Assembly (NCBI GenBank): GCA_022824185.1
Contig: JAJEAU010000022.1
Coordinates: 179,447-243,446 of the forward strand
Source of the DNA: Dehalococcoidia bacterium
GTDB lineage: Bacteria; Chloroflexota; Dehalococcoidia; Lucifugimonadales; Lucifugimonadaceae
Direction of reading: 5' to 3'
DNA length: 64,000 nt
Shown here: piece by piece, positions 8,183-16,652 of the stretch
How the letters are laid out: each line of letters opens with the position of its first letter
Numbering within the stretch: position 1 is the stretch's first letter
The notes under the pieces: model-generated
Database searches by the model: none
The model's input: the letters and a program-made list of their open reading frames with translations, nothing else
Told to the model about the DNA's origin: nothing
Position numbers and translations under genes: made by a program

Positions 8183-9372
8183 AATACGAATCGACGATTA
8201 CCCACCTCGAATGCACCTTGACCGGCGAGCGTTTCGACGCATCTCACCCGCATCGCACCAACCCTGCAAACGGCAAACCCCTGTTCGCCCGTTACGACCT
8301 CGACAAAGCGAAATCCTCCCTCACGAAGGAATCGTTGTCCGATCGCCGAAACGACATGTGGCGATACCAAGAGGTGATGCCAGTAATCGACGACGCGAAC
8401 ATCATTGCGCTAGGGGAGGGCGGCACTCCGCTCCTCAACGCAGACCGCTTGGCGAGCGAAGTCGGCATTGACACCCTCTTTATCAAGGACGAAGGCGTAA
8501 ACCCCACGGGATCGTTCAAAGCGCGCGGCCTCTGTGCCGCCGTTTCAAAAGCCAAGGAGTTAGGTCAAACCCGACTGACCATGCCCTCGGCAGGCAACGC
8601 CGCCGGCGCGATGTCGGCATACGCTGCGGCGGGCGGAATGGAAGCGCACGTATTCATGCCCAAAGACGCGCCGATAGCGAACAAGATCGAGTGCCAAGCT
8701 TACGGCGCTAAGCTGACATTGGTCGATGGCTTCATTACAGACGCCGGTCAGATGTCCCAACAAGCCGCAGCCGAATTGGGCCTCTTCGACGTCTCGACTC
8801 TCCGCGAACCCTACCGCGCTGAAGGCAAAAAAACAATGGGATACGAAATCGTCGAGCAGATGGGCTTCGAAGTTCCCGACGTTATCGTCTACCCAACTGG
8901 AGGCGGCACGGGCATCGTCGGTATTTGGAAGGCGATGGACGAGATGGAGCAACTCGGTTGGATCGGTTCGGAACGCCCACGCATGGTTTGCGTCCAAGCC
9001 GAGGGTTGTGCGCCGTTAGTCGCTGCATACGAGAAAGGCGAAGAGTTCGCCGATCCCTTCCCTGACCCTCAAACTCTCGCGGCCGGAATGCGCGTTCCCG
9101 CCGCAATCGGCGATTTCTTGGTTATCCGAGCAGTCCGCGAAAGCGGCGGCACAGCCATCACCGTGTCAGACGGCGAGATGGTTGACGGCATGGTCGAAAT
9201 GGCCCGTACAGAAGGCGTATTCGCAGCACCGGAAGGTGGGGCCACATTAGCCGCCTTGCGGAAATTGATCAACAGCGGCCAAGTTACGAGCGACGAACGC
9301 GTCGTGCTGCTAGTCACCGGCAACGGTCACAAATACCTGGACATGCTCCCGGAAGGCGTCGCGCAATCCTGA
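8179..9372 (+). CDS. thrC: Threonine synthase
   Basis: A 397-residue PLP enzyme of fold type II that converts O-phosphohomoserine to threonine. The N-terminal C/H-containing segment (HLECTLTGERFD), the PLP lysine K114 in NPTGSFKARG, the PSAGNAAGAMSAYAA loop, and the PTGGGTGIVGIWKAMDEM phosphate-binding glycine loop match the longer archaeal/Chloroflexi-type threonine synthase. A GTG start at 8179 overlaps the previous stop in a GTGA junction, so it is translationally coupled to the large lipoprotein. Other fold II PLP enzymes such as threonine deaminase are less likely because of the N-terminal extension. Confidence 0.88.
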   Translation: MKYESTITHLECTLTGERFDASHPHRTNPANGKPLFARYDLDKAKSSLTKESLSDRRNDMWRYQEVMPVIDDANIIALGEGGTPLLNADRLASEVGIDTLFIKDEGVNPTGSFKARGLCAAVSKAKELGQTRLTMPSAGNAAGAMSAYAAAGGMEAHVFMPKDAPIANKIECQAYGAKLTLVDGFITDAGQMSQQAAAELGLFDVSTLREPYRAEGKKTMGYEIVEQMGFEVPDVIVYPTGGGTGIVGIWKAMDEMEQLGWIGSERPRMVCVQAEGCAPLVAAYEKGEEFADPFPDPQTLAAGMRVPAAIGDFLVIRAVRESGGTAITVSDGEMVDGMVEMARTEGVFAAPEGGATLAALRKLINSGQVTSDERVVLLVTGNGHKYLDMLPEGVAQS

Positions 9373-9420
9373 CCTTTCGGGCCCCGGACAAAGTTAACGT
9401 CCAGTTTATGCCGAGATGAT

Positions 9421-9430
9421 TGACTAGTCA
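9421..9430. promoter_or_regulatory. Perfect 10-bp palindrome upstream of the antitoxin gene
   Basis: TGACTAGTCA is its own reverse complement. It lies 19 bases before the chosen ATG (9450) of the Phd-like antitoxin. Antitoxins of this family usually repress their own operon at such palindromes. A TTTAAT box at 9438-9443 could be the -10, leaving only 6 bases to the ATG. Confidence 0.4.
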
Positions 9431-9449
9431 GACCAATTTTAATGATCGT

Positions 9450-9725
9450 ATGGTGAACACCTACTCCACGTACGACGCTAAAGCCAAGTTCTCTGAAATA
9501 ATCAGGCGCGTCCGCGAAGGTGAAACCGTTGTCGTTTCCTATCGCGGTGATCCGGTTGCGGAAATCAAACCTGTTGCGTCCCTCCAATCTCCGCAAGAGA
9601 AGCGAAATGCGGAGCTTGAACGGCGCGGCGCATTGATCTTTTCACGCGAACAGAAGCGGGAGTTCAAACCCGCCGGTCGACGTCCGGGTGCGCTGAAACG
9701 TTTTCTCGAAGAACGCCACCATTGA
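9450..9725 (+). CDS. Phd/YefM-family antitoxin
   Basis: A 91-residue protein whose N-terminal part (YSTYDAKAKFSEIIRRVREG, then VVVSYRGDPVAEIKPV) is the Phd/YefM DNA-binding fold. The C-terminal half is basic (REQKREFKPAGRRPG) and probably wraps the toxin. It pairs with the PIN-domain gene that starts 4 bases before its stop. A TTG at 9420 would extend the frame by 10 codons, but the family match starts at the ATG at 9450. No Shine-Dalgarno sequence is visible; a TTTAAT box 6 bases upstream suggests a leaderless message. Confidence 0.82.
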   Translation: MVNTYSTYDAKAKFSEIIRRVREGETVVVSYRGDPVAEIKPVASLQSPQEKRNAELERRGALIFSREQKREFKPAGRRPGALKRFLEERHH

Positions 9726-10105
9726 GCTTCGCCTACGTCGACAGTTCCGTGTTCGTGGCCTTTGCTTTCGAGGAGGTTGGGAGTGAATCGATCCATGAGT
9801 GGCTGAATCGATATGAAGGATTGATGGCATCGAATCTGGTTGAAGCGGAAGTGCAGGCGGCGTGCCACCGAGAAAACTTGGCCCTGGCCCCCAGTTTCTT
9901 TGGGAGCATCAACTGGGAATTGCCTCGAAGGCCGTTGTCTACAGAGATCACCCGCGTGTTGAGTGCGGGTTACCTGACAGGCGCCGATATATGGCATGTC
10001 GCCACGGCGCTGTATTACGCCGCGGACCCACAGGAAGTAGGGTTTTTGACCCTAGATGTGAGGCAACGTAAAGTAGCCGAGTCGTTAGGATTTCTAGTGG
10101 ACTGA
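9722..10105 (+). CDS. PIN-domain toxin (VapC-like ribonuclease)
   Basis: A 127-residue PIN domain. Acidic metal ligands are visible in AYVDSSVFVA (Asp near residue 6), NLVEAEVQAA (Glu), GADIWHVATA (Asp) and FLTLDVRQRKVAESLGF (Asp), the usual four-acid site of a VapC endoribonuclease that cleaves tRNA or rRNA. TTG start overlapping the antitoxin stop (TTGA), so expression depends on antitoxin translation. It is convergent with the GNAT gene at 10168. Confidence 0.82.
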   Translation: MSFAYVDSSVFVAFAFEEVGSESIHEWLNRYEGLMASNLVEAEVQAACHRENLALAPSFFGSINWELPRRPLSTEITRVLSAGYLTGADIWHVATALYYAADPQEVGFLTLDVRQRKVAESLGFLVD

Positions 10106-10167
10106 ATCGGCGATTTCGTCCAGCGCGATGCGACCAAAAACGTTAGGATATTGTCGCGTTTCGAGAT

Positions 10168-10779
10168 CTACACATCCCCTTCCCAATCAATCACGTGACT
10201 GCTGACGCCATTTGGGAAGCGCTGATGGTACTCATCCACTAGGATCCCTAGAACGACAGAGTCATGCCGTGCACCTTCATGAGGCCGGCTCTTCCTAAGG
10301 GTGCCCTCGTGCACGAAACCGATATGTTCAAACATCGTTCGGGCTGCGGCGTTGTAAGAAGGGACATCCACCCACCCACGAAAGAGCCCAAGGTGATCAA
10401 AGATATGCTCAAGCATCGCAAGTGTCGCGGCCGTCCCGTAACCCATATGCCATTTCGTCTTGTCACCGATCAACACAGAAATCTGCGCGTCGCCCAGCGG
10501 TTCGTCGATCGATAACTGTCCTTCACCGATGTGCTCACCTTCTTCAGAGTAGATGGAAAAGATGTCACGGTGCGGTTCATGGTGCGGATCGTGGAAGACC
10601 TCATCCCACTGTTCCTGCGTCGCCGTCAGCATCTCCTCCGGTTCATAACCGAGATGCGCGGCATCCCCATACGTGTATCGACCAAACCAGCTTTCCGAAA
10701 CCTCGGTGTCTTTCAGCCAATCGGCGATGCGTTTCACATCTTCCCTGATCACTGGGCGGAGAGTACATCTTGAAGGCAT
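10168..10779 (-). CDS. GNAT-family N-acetyltransferase (RimJ/RimL type)
   Basis: A 203-residue acetyltransferase. It opens with LRPVIREDVKRIADWL, typical of the RimJ/RimL and aminoglycoside-acetyltransferase branch. The acetyl-CoA loop appears as WHMGYGTAATLAMLEHIFDHLG and the C-terminal GFVHEGTLRKSRPHEGARHDSV segment is also characteristic. The substrate cannot be told from sequence. The ATG at 10777-10779 has a perfect AGGAGG ribosome-binding site (10789-10794) at 9 bases, which fixes the start. An inverted repeat at 10822-10838 lies just upstream. Confidence 0.85.
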   Translation of the reverse strand: MPSRCTLRPVIREDVKRIADWLKDTEVSESWFGRYTYGDAAHLGYEPEEMLTATQEQWDEVFHDPHHEPHRDIFSIYSEEGEHIGEGQLSIDEPLGDAQISVLIGDKTKWHMGYGTAATLAMLEHIFDHLGLFRGWVDVPSYNAAARTMFEHIGFVHEGTLRKSRPHEGARHDSVVLGILVDEYHQRFPNGVSSHVIDWEGDV

Positions 10780-10821
10780 GCTAGGCGTCCTCCTTGTAGA
10801 AGGTTGGGATTTCGACGTTTA

Positions 10822-10838
10822 TTGGCATCAATTGCCAA
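10822..10838. promoter_or_regulatory. Inverted repeat between divergent genes, possible operator
   Basis: TTGGCA (10822-10827) and TGCCAA (10833-10838) form a 6-bp inverted repeat with a 5-base spacer. It lies 43 bases upstream of the GNAT start, in the gap shared with the divergent SelW-like gene, where a repressor could act. Confidence 0.35.
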
Positions 10839-10876
10839 CCGTAAGAGCTTGGTTTCATTATCGCACGTCGCCTGTT

Positions 10877-10905
10877 TTGCGGATTTATCGTGCCATTGAT
10901 AGAGT
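10877..10905 (+). promoter_or_regulatory. Candidate sigma-70-type promoter for the SelW-like gene
   Basis: TTGCGG (10877-10882) and TAGAGT (10900-10905) are spaced by 17 bases. The predicted transcript would start about 50 bases before the ATG at 10960 and include its AAGGAG ribosome-binding site. Confidence 0.4.
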
Positions 10906-10959
10906 TTGAGATTGCGACCTGCGACGAGCAGGCGCGTAAACAAAAAGGAGACATTGAAT

Positions 10960-11244
10960 ATGTCCGACCACTGGAAGATGGAAGCTGACATCGAGTACTG
11001 CGTGCCTTGCGGGTACGCCAACCTGGCCGCCTACATGGCCGCCGAACTGTTCCAGGCCGCTGGCCCGGCTCTCGCGATCAGCTTGACCCCCGGTCACTCC
11101 GGCGCCTTCAAGGTCACCGTCGATGGCGAAGTCTTGTGGGACAAGCAAGTCCAAGGCAAGTCGCCTCACATCATGGAAGTTAAAGAGCTCAAGGCTAAAG
11201 TCGCCAACATGATCGAGTCTGGCGCGATGATCCAGATGAACTGA
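10960..11244 (+). CDS. SelT/SelW/SelH-family (Rdx) CxxC redox protein
   Basis: A 94-residue protein with the thioredoxin-like Rdx fold. IEYCVPCGY (C14, C17) gives the CxxC active site at the end of the first strand, and LTPGHSGAFKVTVDGEVLWDK is the conserved Rdx core. Cysteine replaces the selenocysteine of animal SelW. The role is presumed thiol redox; the partner is unknown. The ATG at 10960 follows AAAAAGGAG at 9 bases. An upstream in-frame start at 10906 would add a basic stretch without family similarity and was rejected. A 65-base hairpin follows the stop. Confidence 0.88.
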   Translation: MSDHWKMEADIEYCVPCGYANLAAYMAAELFQAAGPALAISLTPGHSGAFKVTVDGEVLWDKQVQGKSPHIMEVKELKAKVANMIESGAMIQMN

Positions 11245-11250
11245 GGAGCT

Positions 11251-11315
11251 GTTCTTCCTCGGACCACCAGTTGATGTCTCCCGCACGTCGGGAGACTACT
11301 GGTCCGAGGAGGAAC
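11251..11315 (+). other. Long imperfect hairpin downstream of the SelW-like gene
   Basis: The arms run outward from a 5-base loop (CACGT): GTCTCCCG/CGGGAGAC (8 bp), CCAGT/ACTGG (5 bp), CCTCGGA/TCCGAGG (7 bp) and GTTC/GAAC (4 bp), with small internal loops. No T-run follows, so it is not a classical terminator. It may protect the 3' end of the message, attenuate, or be a small mobile palindrome. Confidence 0.6.
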
Positions 11316-11348
11316 CGTCAATCAATTCGCCTCGGTAATGCCGGCATT

Positions 11349-11380
11349 GATCGCGTCAGTTAGGCGCGGTCTTTTCGTTT
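11349..11380 (+). terminator. Rho-independent terminator candidate
   Basis: GATCGCG (11349-11355) pairs with CGCGGTC (11365-11371) with one G-T pair, followed by TTTTCGTTT. It lies between the SelW-like gene and the alcohol dehydrogenase gene. Confidence 0.5.
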
Positions 11381-11431
11381 GAAACTCGCCGCATGAATGA
11401 CCGCCCAGACGCAGGTCAGTGAAGGAAAGAC

Positions 11432-12538
11432 ATGGTTAAAGCTGCGGTACTCTACGCGCCCAACGAGCCGATGCCGATCAAAGACCTTGAACAGTTGCAA
11501 CCGCGCAACGGAGAGGTCCGTGTAAACATCGGTGCGGCTGGGATCTGTGCGTCGGACCACCACGTCATGAAGGGCGAGACCAACTTTCCGATGCCCATCG
11601 TGCTCGGCCACGAAGGCGCAGGCGTCATCGACGAAATCGGCGAAGGCGTGTCCGGTATCGAGGCCGGCGATCGTTGCATCCTCTCATTCGTTCCTAGCTG
11701 TGGTCATTGCCGATCTTGCCGTACGGGTCTGCAAAACGTCTGCGACACCAATCGCTTGACCGGTACCCGGCAATACGACGGCACTTTCCGCATCTTCGAT
11801 GACGAAGGTGTCGAGGTCCACCAGTTTGCGAAGCTAGGGGTGTTCGCCGAGAGCATCGTCTGCCCTCAGGAGGCGGTGTACCCGATCCCCGACGACGTCC
11901 CGATGGATGTTGCCGCTCTGATCGGATGCTCCGTAACTACCGGAGTTGGCGGCGTGATCAACCAACCTAACGCCAAGGCTGGGATGACGGTAGCGGTGTT
12001 CGGCGTGGGCGGCGTCGGACTAAACGTGCTGCAGGGCGCGCGGTTGATGAACGCATCCAAAGTGATCGCGGTCGACATCCTCGACAACAAACTCGAGTTC
12101 GCATACCGTTTCGGCGCCACCGATGTCATCAACTCCCGAGCCGAAAACGCAGTCGATAAGATCATCGAGATGACTGACGGCGGCGTCGACATGGCATTCG
12201 ACGCGTTCGGCCACAGCATGACGACCAGGGGCGCATACGACGCCACGCGCAAGGGTGGAACCTGCGTCGTCATCGGTCTAGCACCTGAAGGCTCGGACGC
12301 AGAAATCCCGATGGTCGACATCGTGCGCAATCAAAAAACCGTCGTCGGCAGTTACTACGGTTCTGCCTCGCCGCACGAAACTTTCAAAAAGCTGATCGAG
12401 TTTTACCAGTCTGGGAAACTCGAAATCGGCGGTCTGGCGTTGCGGTCGTACTCGCTCGACCAAATCAACGAAGCGTACGATGACCTCGAACGTGGTGCCG
12501 ACGGTCGGGGCGTCATCGTCTTCGAAGGCGTGAACTAA
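11432..12538 (+). CDS. Zinc-dependent medium-chain alcohol dehydrogenase
   Basis: A 368-residue MDR-family dehydrogenase. Catalytic zinc ligands appear in GICASDHHVMKG (Cys) and LGHEGAGVI (GHE). The structural zinc is held by CGHCRSCRTGLQNVC. The NAD(P) fold shows VFGVGGVGLNVLQGARL followed by VIAVDI, whose acidic residue favours NAD. The sequence resembles class III and aryl-alcohol dehydrogenases; the substrate is not determined. The ATG follows AAGGAAAGAC. It stands alone between a terminator and the nuo operon. Confidence 0.88.
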   Translation: MVKAAVLYAPNEPMPIKDLEQLQPRNGEVRVNIGAAGICASDHHVMKGETNFPMPIVLGHEGAGVIDEIGEGVSGIEAGDRCILSFVPSCGHCRSCRTGLQNVCDTNRLTGTRQYDGTFRIFDDEGVEVHQFAKLGVFAESIVCPQEAVYPIPDDVPMDVAALIGCSVTTGVGGVINQPNAKAGMTVAVFGVGGVGLNVLQGARLMNASKVIAVDILDNKLEFAYRFGATDVINSRAENAVDKIIEMTDGGVDMAFDAFGHSMTTRGAYDATRKGGTCVVIGLAPEGSDAEIPMVDIVRNQKTVVGSYYGSASPHETFKKLIEFYQSGKLEIGGLALRSYSLDQINEAYDDLERGADGRGVIVFEGVN

Positions 12539-12621
12539 CTCTCGCGCCGATTCTCAAAGGTGTTGTCTGGTGCAACGCCAATCTGCGAAATGACAGGGTA
12601 AAATCAACTATCGATACGTGA

Positions 12622-12660
12622 CGTGCGGGTCCCGCGTGGGCTTTGCGCGCGTCTCGCACG
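12622..12660 (+). other. Hairpin in the leader of the nuo operon
   Basis: CGTGCG (12622-12627) pairs with CGCACG (12655-12660) around a GC-rich internal segment. It lies 30 bases upstream of the nuoA ATG, downstream of an A/T-rich TAAAAT box near 12600. It may be a 5' UTR structure; no known riboswitch class is recognised. Confidence 0.35.
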
Positions 12661-12690
12661 GCAACCTGAAGAGACCGATCAGAATCCCAG

Positions 12691-13101
12691 ATGCTTGAAG
12701 ACTATTTTCGCCAGTACGGGATACTCGTGATGTTCTTGATGGTTGCTGTTGGAGTTCCCATCGGGATGTTGCTGATGTCTTGGGCAGCGGAGTTCATCCG
12801 CGTCCGACCCCGGCAGACCTCCATTGTCAAGCGAACCTCTTACGAAAGCGGTCTGCGACCCTTCAGTCCGAAACCCCGCCTCTTCAACATTCGCTACTAC
12901 TACTACGCGATCCTATTCGTGATCTTCGACGTTGAGACAGTCCTCCTGTTCCCATGGGCCATCAAATACGGCGTCCTATCGAAGGAGTTCGGACTGATCG
13001 CCTTCTTCGCCGTTTTGGTCTTCCTGGTCGTCGTCACGTTGGGCTACCTCTACGCCTGGCGAAAAGGCGCGCTTGAATGGACACGGAGCATGAGCAATTG
13101 A
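12691..13101 (+). CDS. nuoA: NADH-quinone oxidoreductase subunit A
   Basis: A 136-residue membrane subunit with three hydrophobic segments (about 10-32, 72-92, 98-120) and the conserved loop [12 protein letters not shown] followed by [26 protein letters not shown]. It helps form the quinone-site channel where the membrane arm meets the peripheral arm of complex I. First gene of the nuo cluster; its 3' end overlaps nuoB by 25 bases. Confidence 0.95.
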   Translation: MLEDYFRQYGILVMFLMVAVGVPIGMLLMSWAAEFIRVRPRQTSIVKRTSYESGLRPFSPKPRLFNIRYYYYAILFVIFDVETVLLFPWAIKYGVLSKEFGLIAFFAVLVFLVVVTLGYLYAWRKGALEWTRSMSN

Positions 13102-13745
13102 CCTCCGAGATCGAAACCGCATACGGCGTCCCTATCGGACACGACCCGCGCAACCCGCTCTTCAACGTGACGTGGGATTTGGACCGCGACGAGGGCGACG
13201 AAGTCAACCTCATGAAGGCGACTCGCCTCAGTCCGTTGCCCGAACCGATCATCGGCATGGATGATGACCACTCACGAAACGTGATCGTCACCTCGGTCGA
13301 CTATCTCCTGAATTGGGCCCGCAAATCTTCGCTGTTTCCGCTCCAATTTGGACTGGCTTGCTGCGCATTCGAGATGATCGCCACAGCAATGGGACGTTTC
13401 GACATCTCCCGATTCGGCATGGAAGCATTCCGTGCAACCCCGCGTCAAGCCGACTTGATGATCGTGGCCGGAACAGTCACTTGGAAGATGGCAGTGCCCC
13501 TACGCCGCCTTTACGAGCAGATGGCCGAACCCAAATGGGTCATCTCGATGGGCGTATGCGCCACCAGCGGCGGACCCTACTATCAGTCTTACTCGGTGGT
13601 CCCCGGCGTTAATCACATCGTCCCGGTAGACGTATACGTCCCTGGGTGCCCTCCAAGGCCCGACGCGCTGCTATACGGCATCATGCAGCTGCATGACAAA
13701 ATCCGTCGTTACTCGCTCACAGATAACCCGGCGGGTGGCGCATGA
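13077..13745 (+). CDS. nuoB: NADH-quinone oxidoreductase subunit B (N2 cluster)
   Basis: A 222-residue subunit holding the terminal 4Fe-4S cluster N2 next to the quinone site. The ligands are the adjacent cysteines in [10 protein letters not shown], one in [11 protein letters not shown] and one in YVPGCPPRP. The N-terminal 60 residues are an acidic extension not needed for the fold. The ATG overlaps nuoA by 25 bases, and the stop overlaps nuoC by 4 bases, consistent with tight translational coupling. Confidence 0.96.
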   Translation: MDTEHEQLTSEIETAYGVPIGHDPRNPLFNVTWDLDRDEGDEVNLMKATRLSPLPEPIIGMDDDHSRNVIVTSVDYLLNWARKSSLFPLQFGLACCAFEMIATAMGRFDISRFGMEAFRATPRQADLMIVAGTVTWKMAVPLRRLYEQMAEPKWVISMGVCATSGGPYYQSYSVVPGVNHIVPVDVYVPGCPPRPDALLYGIMQLHDKIRRYSLTDNPAGGA

Positions 13746-14269
13746 GCAAGGCGTGGGACGGCGCCAAGTTAGCCGAGTCGATCCATGAGTCGATACCCGG
13801 GGTTGTCGTCGACACCAGCGGAACCGACATCTGGATCGACCCCGACTCCGTACCCGATGTAATGCGACTGCTGCGGGATGGCGACGAGTTCCGTTTCCAA
13901 CTGCTCAGCAGCGTCACTGCTGTCGACTACATCTCATACTTCGAGGTCGTCTACCATCTCACCTCGCTGACACGAAACGCGACCGCAGTCGTCAAATCGA
14001 AAACCGGTTTGGGACGCGACGAAGCCCGCATCCCGAGCGTCGTAGACCTCTGGCGAGGCGCCGACCTTCAAGAGCGCGAAGTCTGGGACTTGATGGGCAT
14101 CATCTTCGAAGGTCACCCCAACCACAAACGGATCATGTTGTGGGAGGGTTTCCCCGGTCACCCTCTGAGGAAGGACTTCGCAACCTACGAACAGTCCATC
14201 GTGCCCGAGGCCGATCGTCGAGTCCCAACCGTCGTATCCGACGAGATCGAGAACGGTCAAGGATCGTGA
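13742..14269 (+). CDS. nuoC: NADH-quinone oxidoreductase subunit C
   Basis: A 175-residue peripheral-arm subunit (30 kDa family). The signature ERE-WD-G segment is seen as [19 protein letters not shown], followed by [14 protein letters not shown]. It contains no cofactor and supports NuoD. It is separate from NuoD here, unlike the NuoCD fusion of enterobacteria. The ATGA junction with nuoB and the GTGA junction with nuoD show tight coupling. Confidence 0.95.
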   Translation: MSKAWDGAKLAESIHESIPGVVVDTSGTDIWIDPDSVPDVMRLLRDGDEFRFQLLSSVTAVDYISYFEVVYHLTSLTRNATAVVKSKTGLGRDEARIPSVVDLWRGADLQEREVWDLMGIIFEGHPNHKRIMLWEGFPGHPLRKDFATYEQSIVPEADRRVPTVVSDEIENGQGS

Positions 14270-15384
14270 CAACTCAAGTTCGCACAGAGCCGATAACCGT
14301 CAACCTCGGTCCGCAGCACCCGTCGACTCACGGGGTCTTCCGCATGCGCGTCACCTTCGACGGCGAGGAGATTATCGACGTCGAACCCATCTTCGGCTAC
14401 CTCCATCGCGGTTCCGAAAAACTCGCAGAAGAGCGAACCTACGTCCAGGTAGTCACCTTGACCGACCGCATGGACTACGTCGGGTCAATGCTGAACAACC
14501 AGGCGTACATGCTCGCGGTTGAAAAACTAGCGGGTGTCGAACCCGCTCCGCGCGGCGTTTGGCTTCGCATGATCGCCTCCGAACTCCAACGCATCGCAAG
14601 CCATCTCGTAGCTGTCGGCTTCCTGATCCAAGACCTCGGTGCATGGGGCACTCCACTCATCTACACCATGCGCGAACGGGAGAAGATTCTCGACCTCTTC
14701 GAGATGTTGTGCGGCGCCCGAATAACAAACTCCTATCTGCGTCCCGGCGGAGTCTTCATGGACGCGCCAGAAGAGTTCTGGCCAGCGATGAACGAATTGT
14801 TGGACGAACTCCCGCCCCGCATCGACGACCTCGACGATCTGCTGACCGACAACGACATCATCTTCTCGCGCACCAAAGGCGTCTCGATCCTGACACCTGA
14901 GCAGATGATCGATGCATCCATCACTGGCCCCATGCTCCGCGCCGCAGGCGTGGATTGGGACCTGCGCCACCGCGACCCATACGACTATTACGACCAAGTC
15001 TCGTTCGACCGTCCCCTACACACCGCCGGCGACAACTTTGCTCGTTATTGGGTTCGAGTACAGGAAATGCGCGAGAGCATCAAGATCATTCGCCAGTGCG
15101 AAAAGCTGATCGAACCAGGCCCGGTTAGGCCGGAACACGACGATGTCCCGTGGCTTTTGCGCCCACCCATCGGCGATGCTTACGCAGCAATCGAGCACTC
15201 CAAAGGCGAATTGGGTTTCTACCTCGTCAGCGACGGTTCGATCTCGCCGTATCGTTGCCACGTCCGAGCACCGTCGCTGATCAACCTGACGTTGCTCCGA
15301 GACATGCTTGTCGGTGAACTGCTCGCCGACATGTTCGTCAGTTTCGGCAGTGTCGACATAAACATGGGCGAGGTGGACCGTTGA
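14266..15384 (+). CDS. nuoD: NADH-quinone oxidoreductase subunit D (49 kDa)
   Basis: A 372-residue subunit related to [NiFe] hydrogenase large subunits that forms the quinone cavity with NuoB. NLGPQHPSTHGVFRM, FGYLHRGSEKLAEERTY and the C-terminal VDINMGEVDR are classic. I take the GTG at 14266, which overlaps the nuoC stop and lies just before the family N-terminus; the longer frame from 14140 would only add an Arg-rich stretch that is the shadow of nuoC. Confidence 0.95.
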   Translation: MTTQVRTEPITVNLGPQHPSTHGVFRMRVTFDGEEIIDVEPIFGYLHRGSEKLAEERTYVQVVTLTDRMDYVGSMLNNQAYMLAVEKLAGVEPAPRGVWLRMIASELQRIASHLVAVGFLIQDLGAWGTPLIYTMREREKILDLFEMLCGARITNSYLRPGGVFMDAPEEFWPAMNELLDELPPRIDDLDDLLTDNDIIFSRTKGVSILTPEQMIDASITGPMLRAAGVDWDLRHRDPYDYYDQVSFDRPLHTAGDNFARYWVRVQEMRESIKIIRQCEKLIEPGPVRPEHDDVPWLLRPPIGDAYAAIEHSKGELGFYLVSDGSISPYRCHVRAPSLINLTLLRDMLVGELLADMFVSFGSVDINMGEVDR

Positions 15385-16652
15385 ACTCCACCTTCCTCGA
15401 CAACTCCCTGTTCCGCAACATTTACTGCTACCTCGCGAGCGACAGTGATGGCTGCGCCTCCCGAGGCTACGACACAGCGGTATTGCCGGCCGGTTTTGAA
15501 TGGCTCGCCTTCGCAATCACCGCCTTCATCATCATCAACATCGTCATCAACGCGGGCTTAGGAGCCGTCATCGTCTACATCTGGGGAGAACGCCGAATTC
15601 TCGGGCGCATCCAAAACCGCACCGGCCCAAACCGCTGGGGCCCATTCGGGATGTTCACGTCAGTCGCTGATGCCATAAAGACGCTCTTCAAAGAAGACAT
15701 CATCCCCGACGAAGCTGACCGCTGGCTCTTCAACTTGGCACCGATCCTGATGGTCTTCCCCGTCCTGATGGTGCTCGCAGTCATCCCATTTGGCGTCGGC
15801 ACCTTCGTGGTCGACATCAACGTAGGCATCTTATTCGTAATTGCTGTCACCTCGATCTCCGGCATTTCCGTGGTTCTCGCTTCGTGGGCATCAGGAAACC
15901 GCATCTCGATTTTCTCGGGCATGCGTTCGGTCGCGATGCTTATCAGCTACGAGATACCCATGGCGTTGTCGCTCATCGGCGTCCTCATGCTCGCGGGATC
16001 GATGTCATTGGGGGCAATCGTCGAAGCCCAGGATCTCCCGTTCATACTTGTCCAACCCCTTGGCCTGTTCGTGTTCCTAATCGCCGCACAAGCCGAAACC
16101 AGCCGAACGCCGTTCGACCTCATCGAAGCGGAATCAGAGCTCGCAGCCGGTTACCTCAACGACTACAGCAGCATGAAATTCGGCATATTCTTCCTAGCCG
16201 AATTCCTAGCGACAATCGTCGCCTCAATGCTGATCGTCACCCTGTTCCTAGGCGGTTGGCGCGGATGGGATCCAATCCCGTCGCAGATCTGGTTCGCCGG
16301 AAAAACGGTCTTGGTGCTGCTGTTCATCATGTGGATGCGTTTCTCCTGGCCACGTCTACGAGTCGACCAGATCTTGGCGTTGGCATGGAAGGGACTGTTC
16401 GAACTCACGCTCATCAACATCTTCGTGACCGCGATATTGATCGCCATCTGGCCTGACCCGGGCATTACCGAACTGTTGATCATGTCGGCAATCAACTGGG
16501 TCGTATTCTTCATCTCGATCTGGTTGGTAAGCAAATTGCTGCGTCCATCCGACTACGCAAACCCGGCACCCCAACCGGAAAATCCGCCTTACCCGGTCGC
16601 AACCGATGAACTACCAGACGAGATGGCTTACACGGGAGGCACAACCAGATGA
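15381..16652 (+). CDS. nuoH: NADH-quinone oxidoreductase subunit H
   Basis: A 423-residue membrane subunit with about eight to nine hydrophobic helices that joins the peripheral arm to the proton-pumping arm and contributes to the quinone channel. Conserved loops are seen: GERRILGRIQNRTGPNRWGP, AAQAETSRTPFDLIEAESEL and FLAEFLATIVAS. The C-terminus has a Pro-rich tail (NPAPQPENPPYP). TTG start in a TTGA junction with nuoD. Confidence 0.96.
   Translation: MNSTFLDNSLFRNIYCYLASDSDGCASRGYDTAVLPAGFEWLAFAITAFIIINIVINAGLGAVIVYIWGERRILGRIQNRTGPNRWGPFGMFTSVADAIKTLFKEDIIPDEADRWLFNLAPILMVFPVLMVLAVIPFGVGTFVVDINVGILFVIAVTSISGISVVLASWASGNRISIFSGMRSVAMLISYEIPMALSLIGVLMLAGSMSLGAIVEAQDLPFILVQPLGLFVFLIAAQAETSRTPFDLIEAESELAAGYLNDYSSMKFGIFFLAEFLATIVASMLIVTLFLGGWRGWDPIPSQIWFAGKTVLVLLFIMWMRFSWPRLRVDQILALAWKGLFELTLINIFVTAILIAIWPDPGITELLIMSAINWVVFFISIWLVSKLLRPSDYANPAPQPENPPYPVATDELPDEMAYTGGTTR

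Noticed and set aside
14140..14265. Extended N-terminus of nuoD
   Set aside because: The stretch overlaps nuoC fully and is Arg-rich; the conserved nuoD N-terminus begins right after the GTG at 14266.
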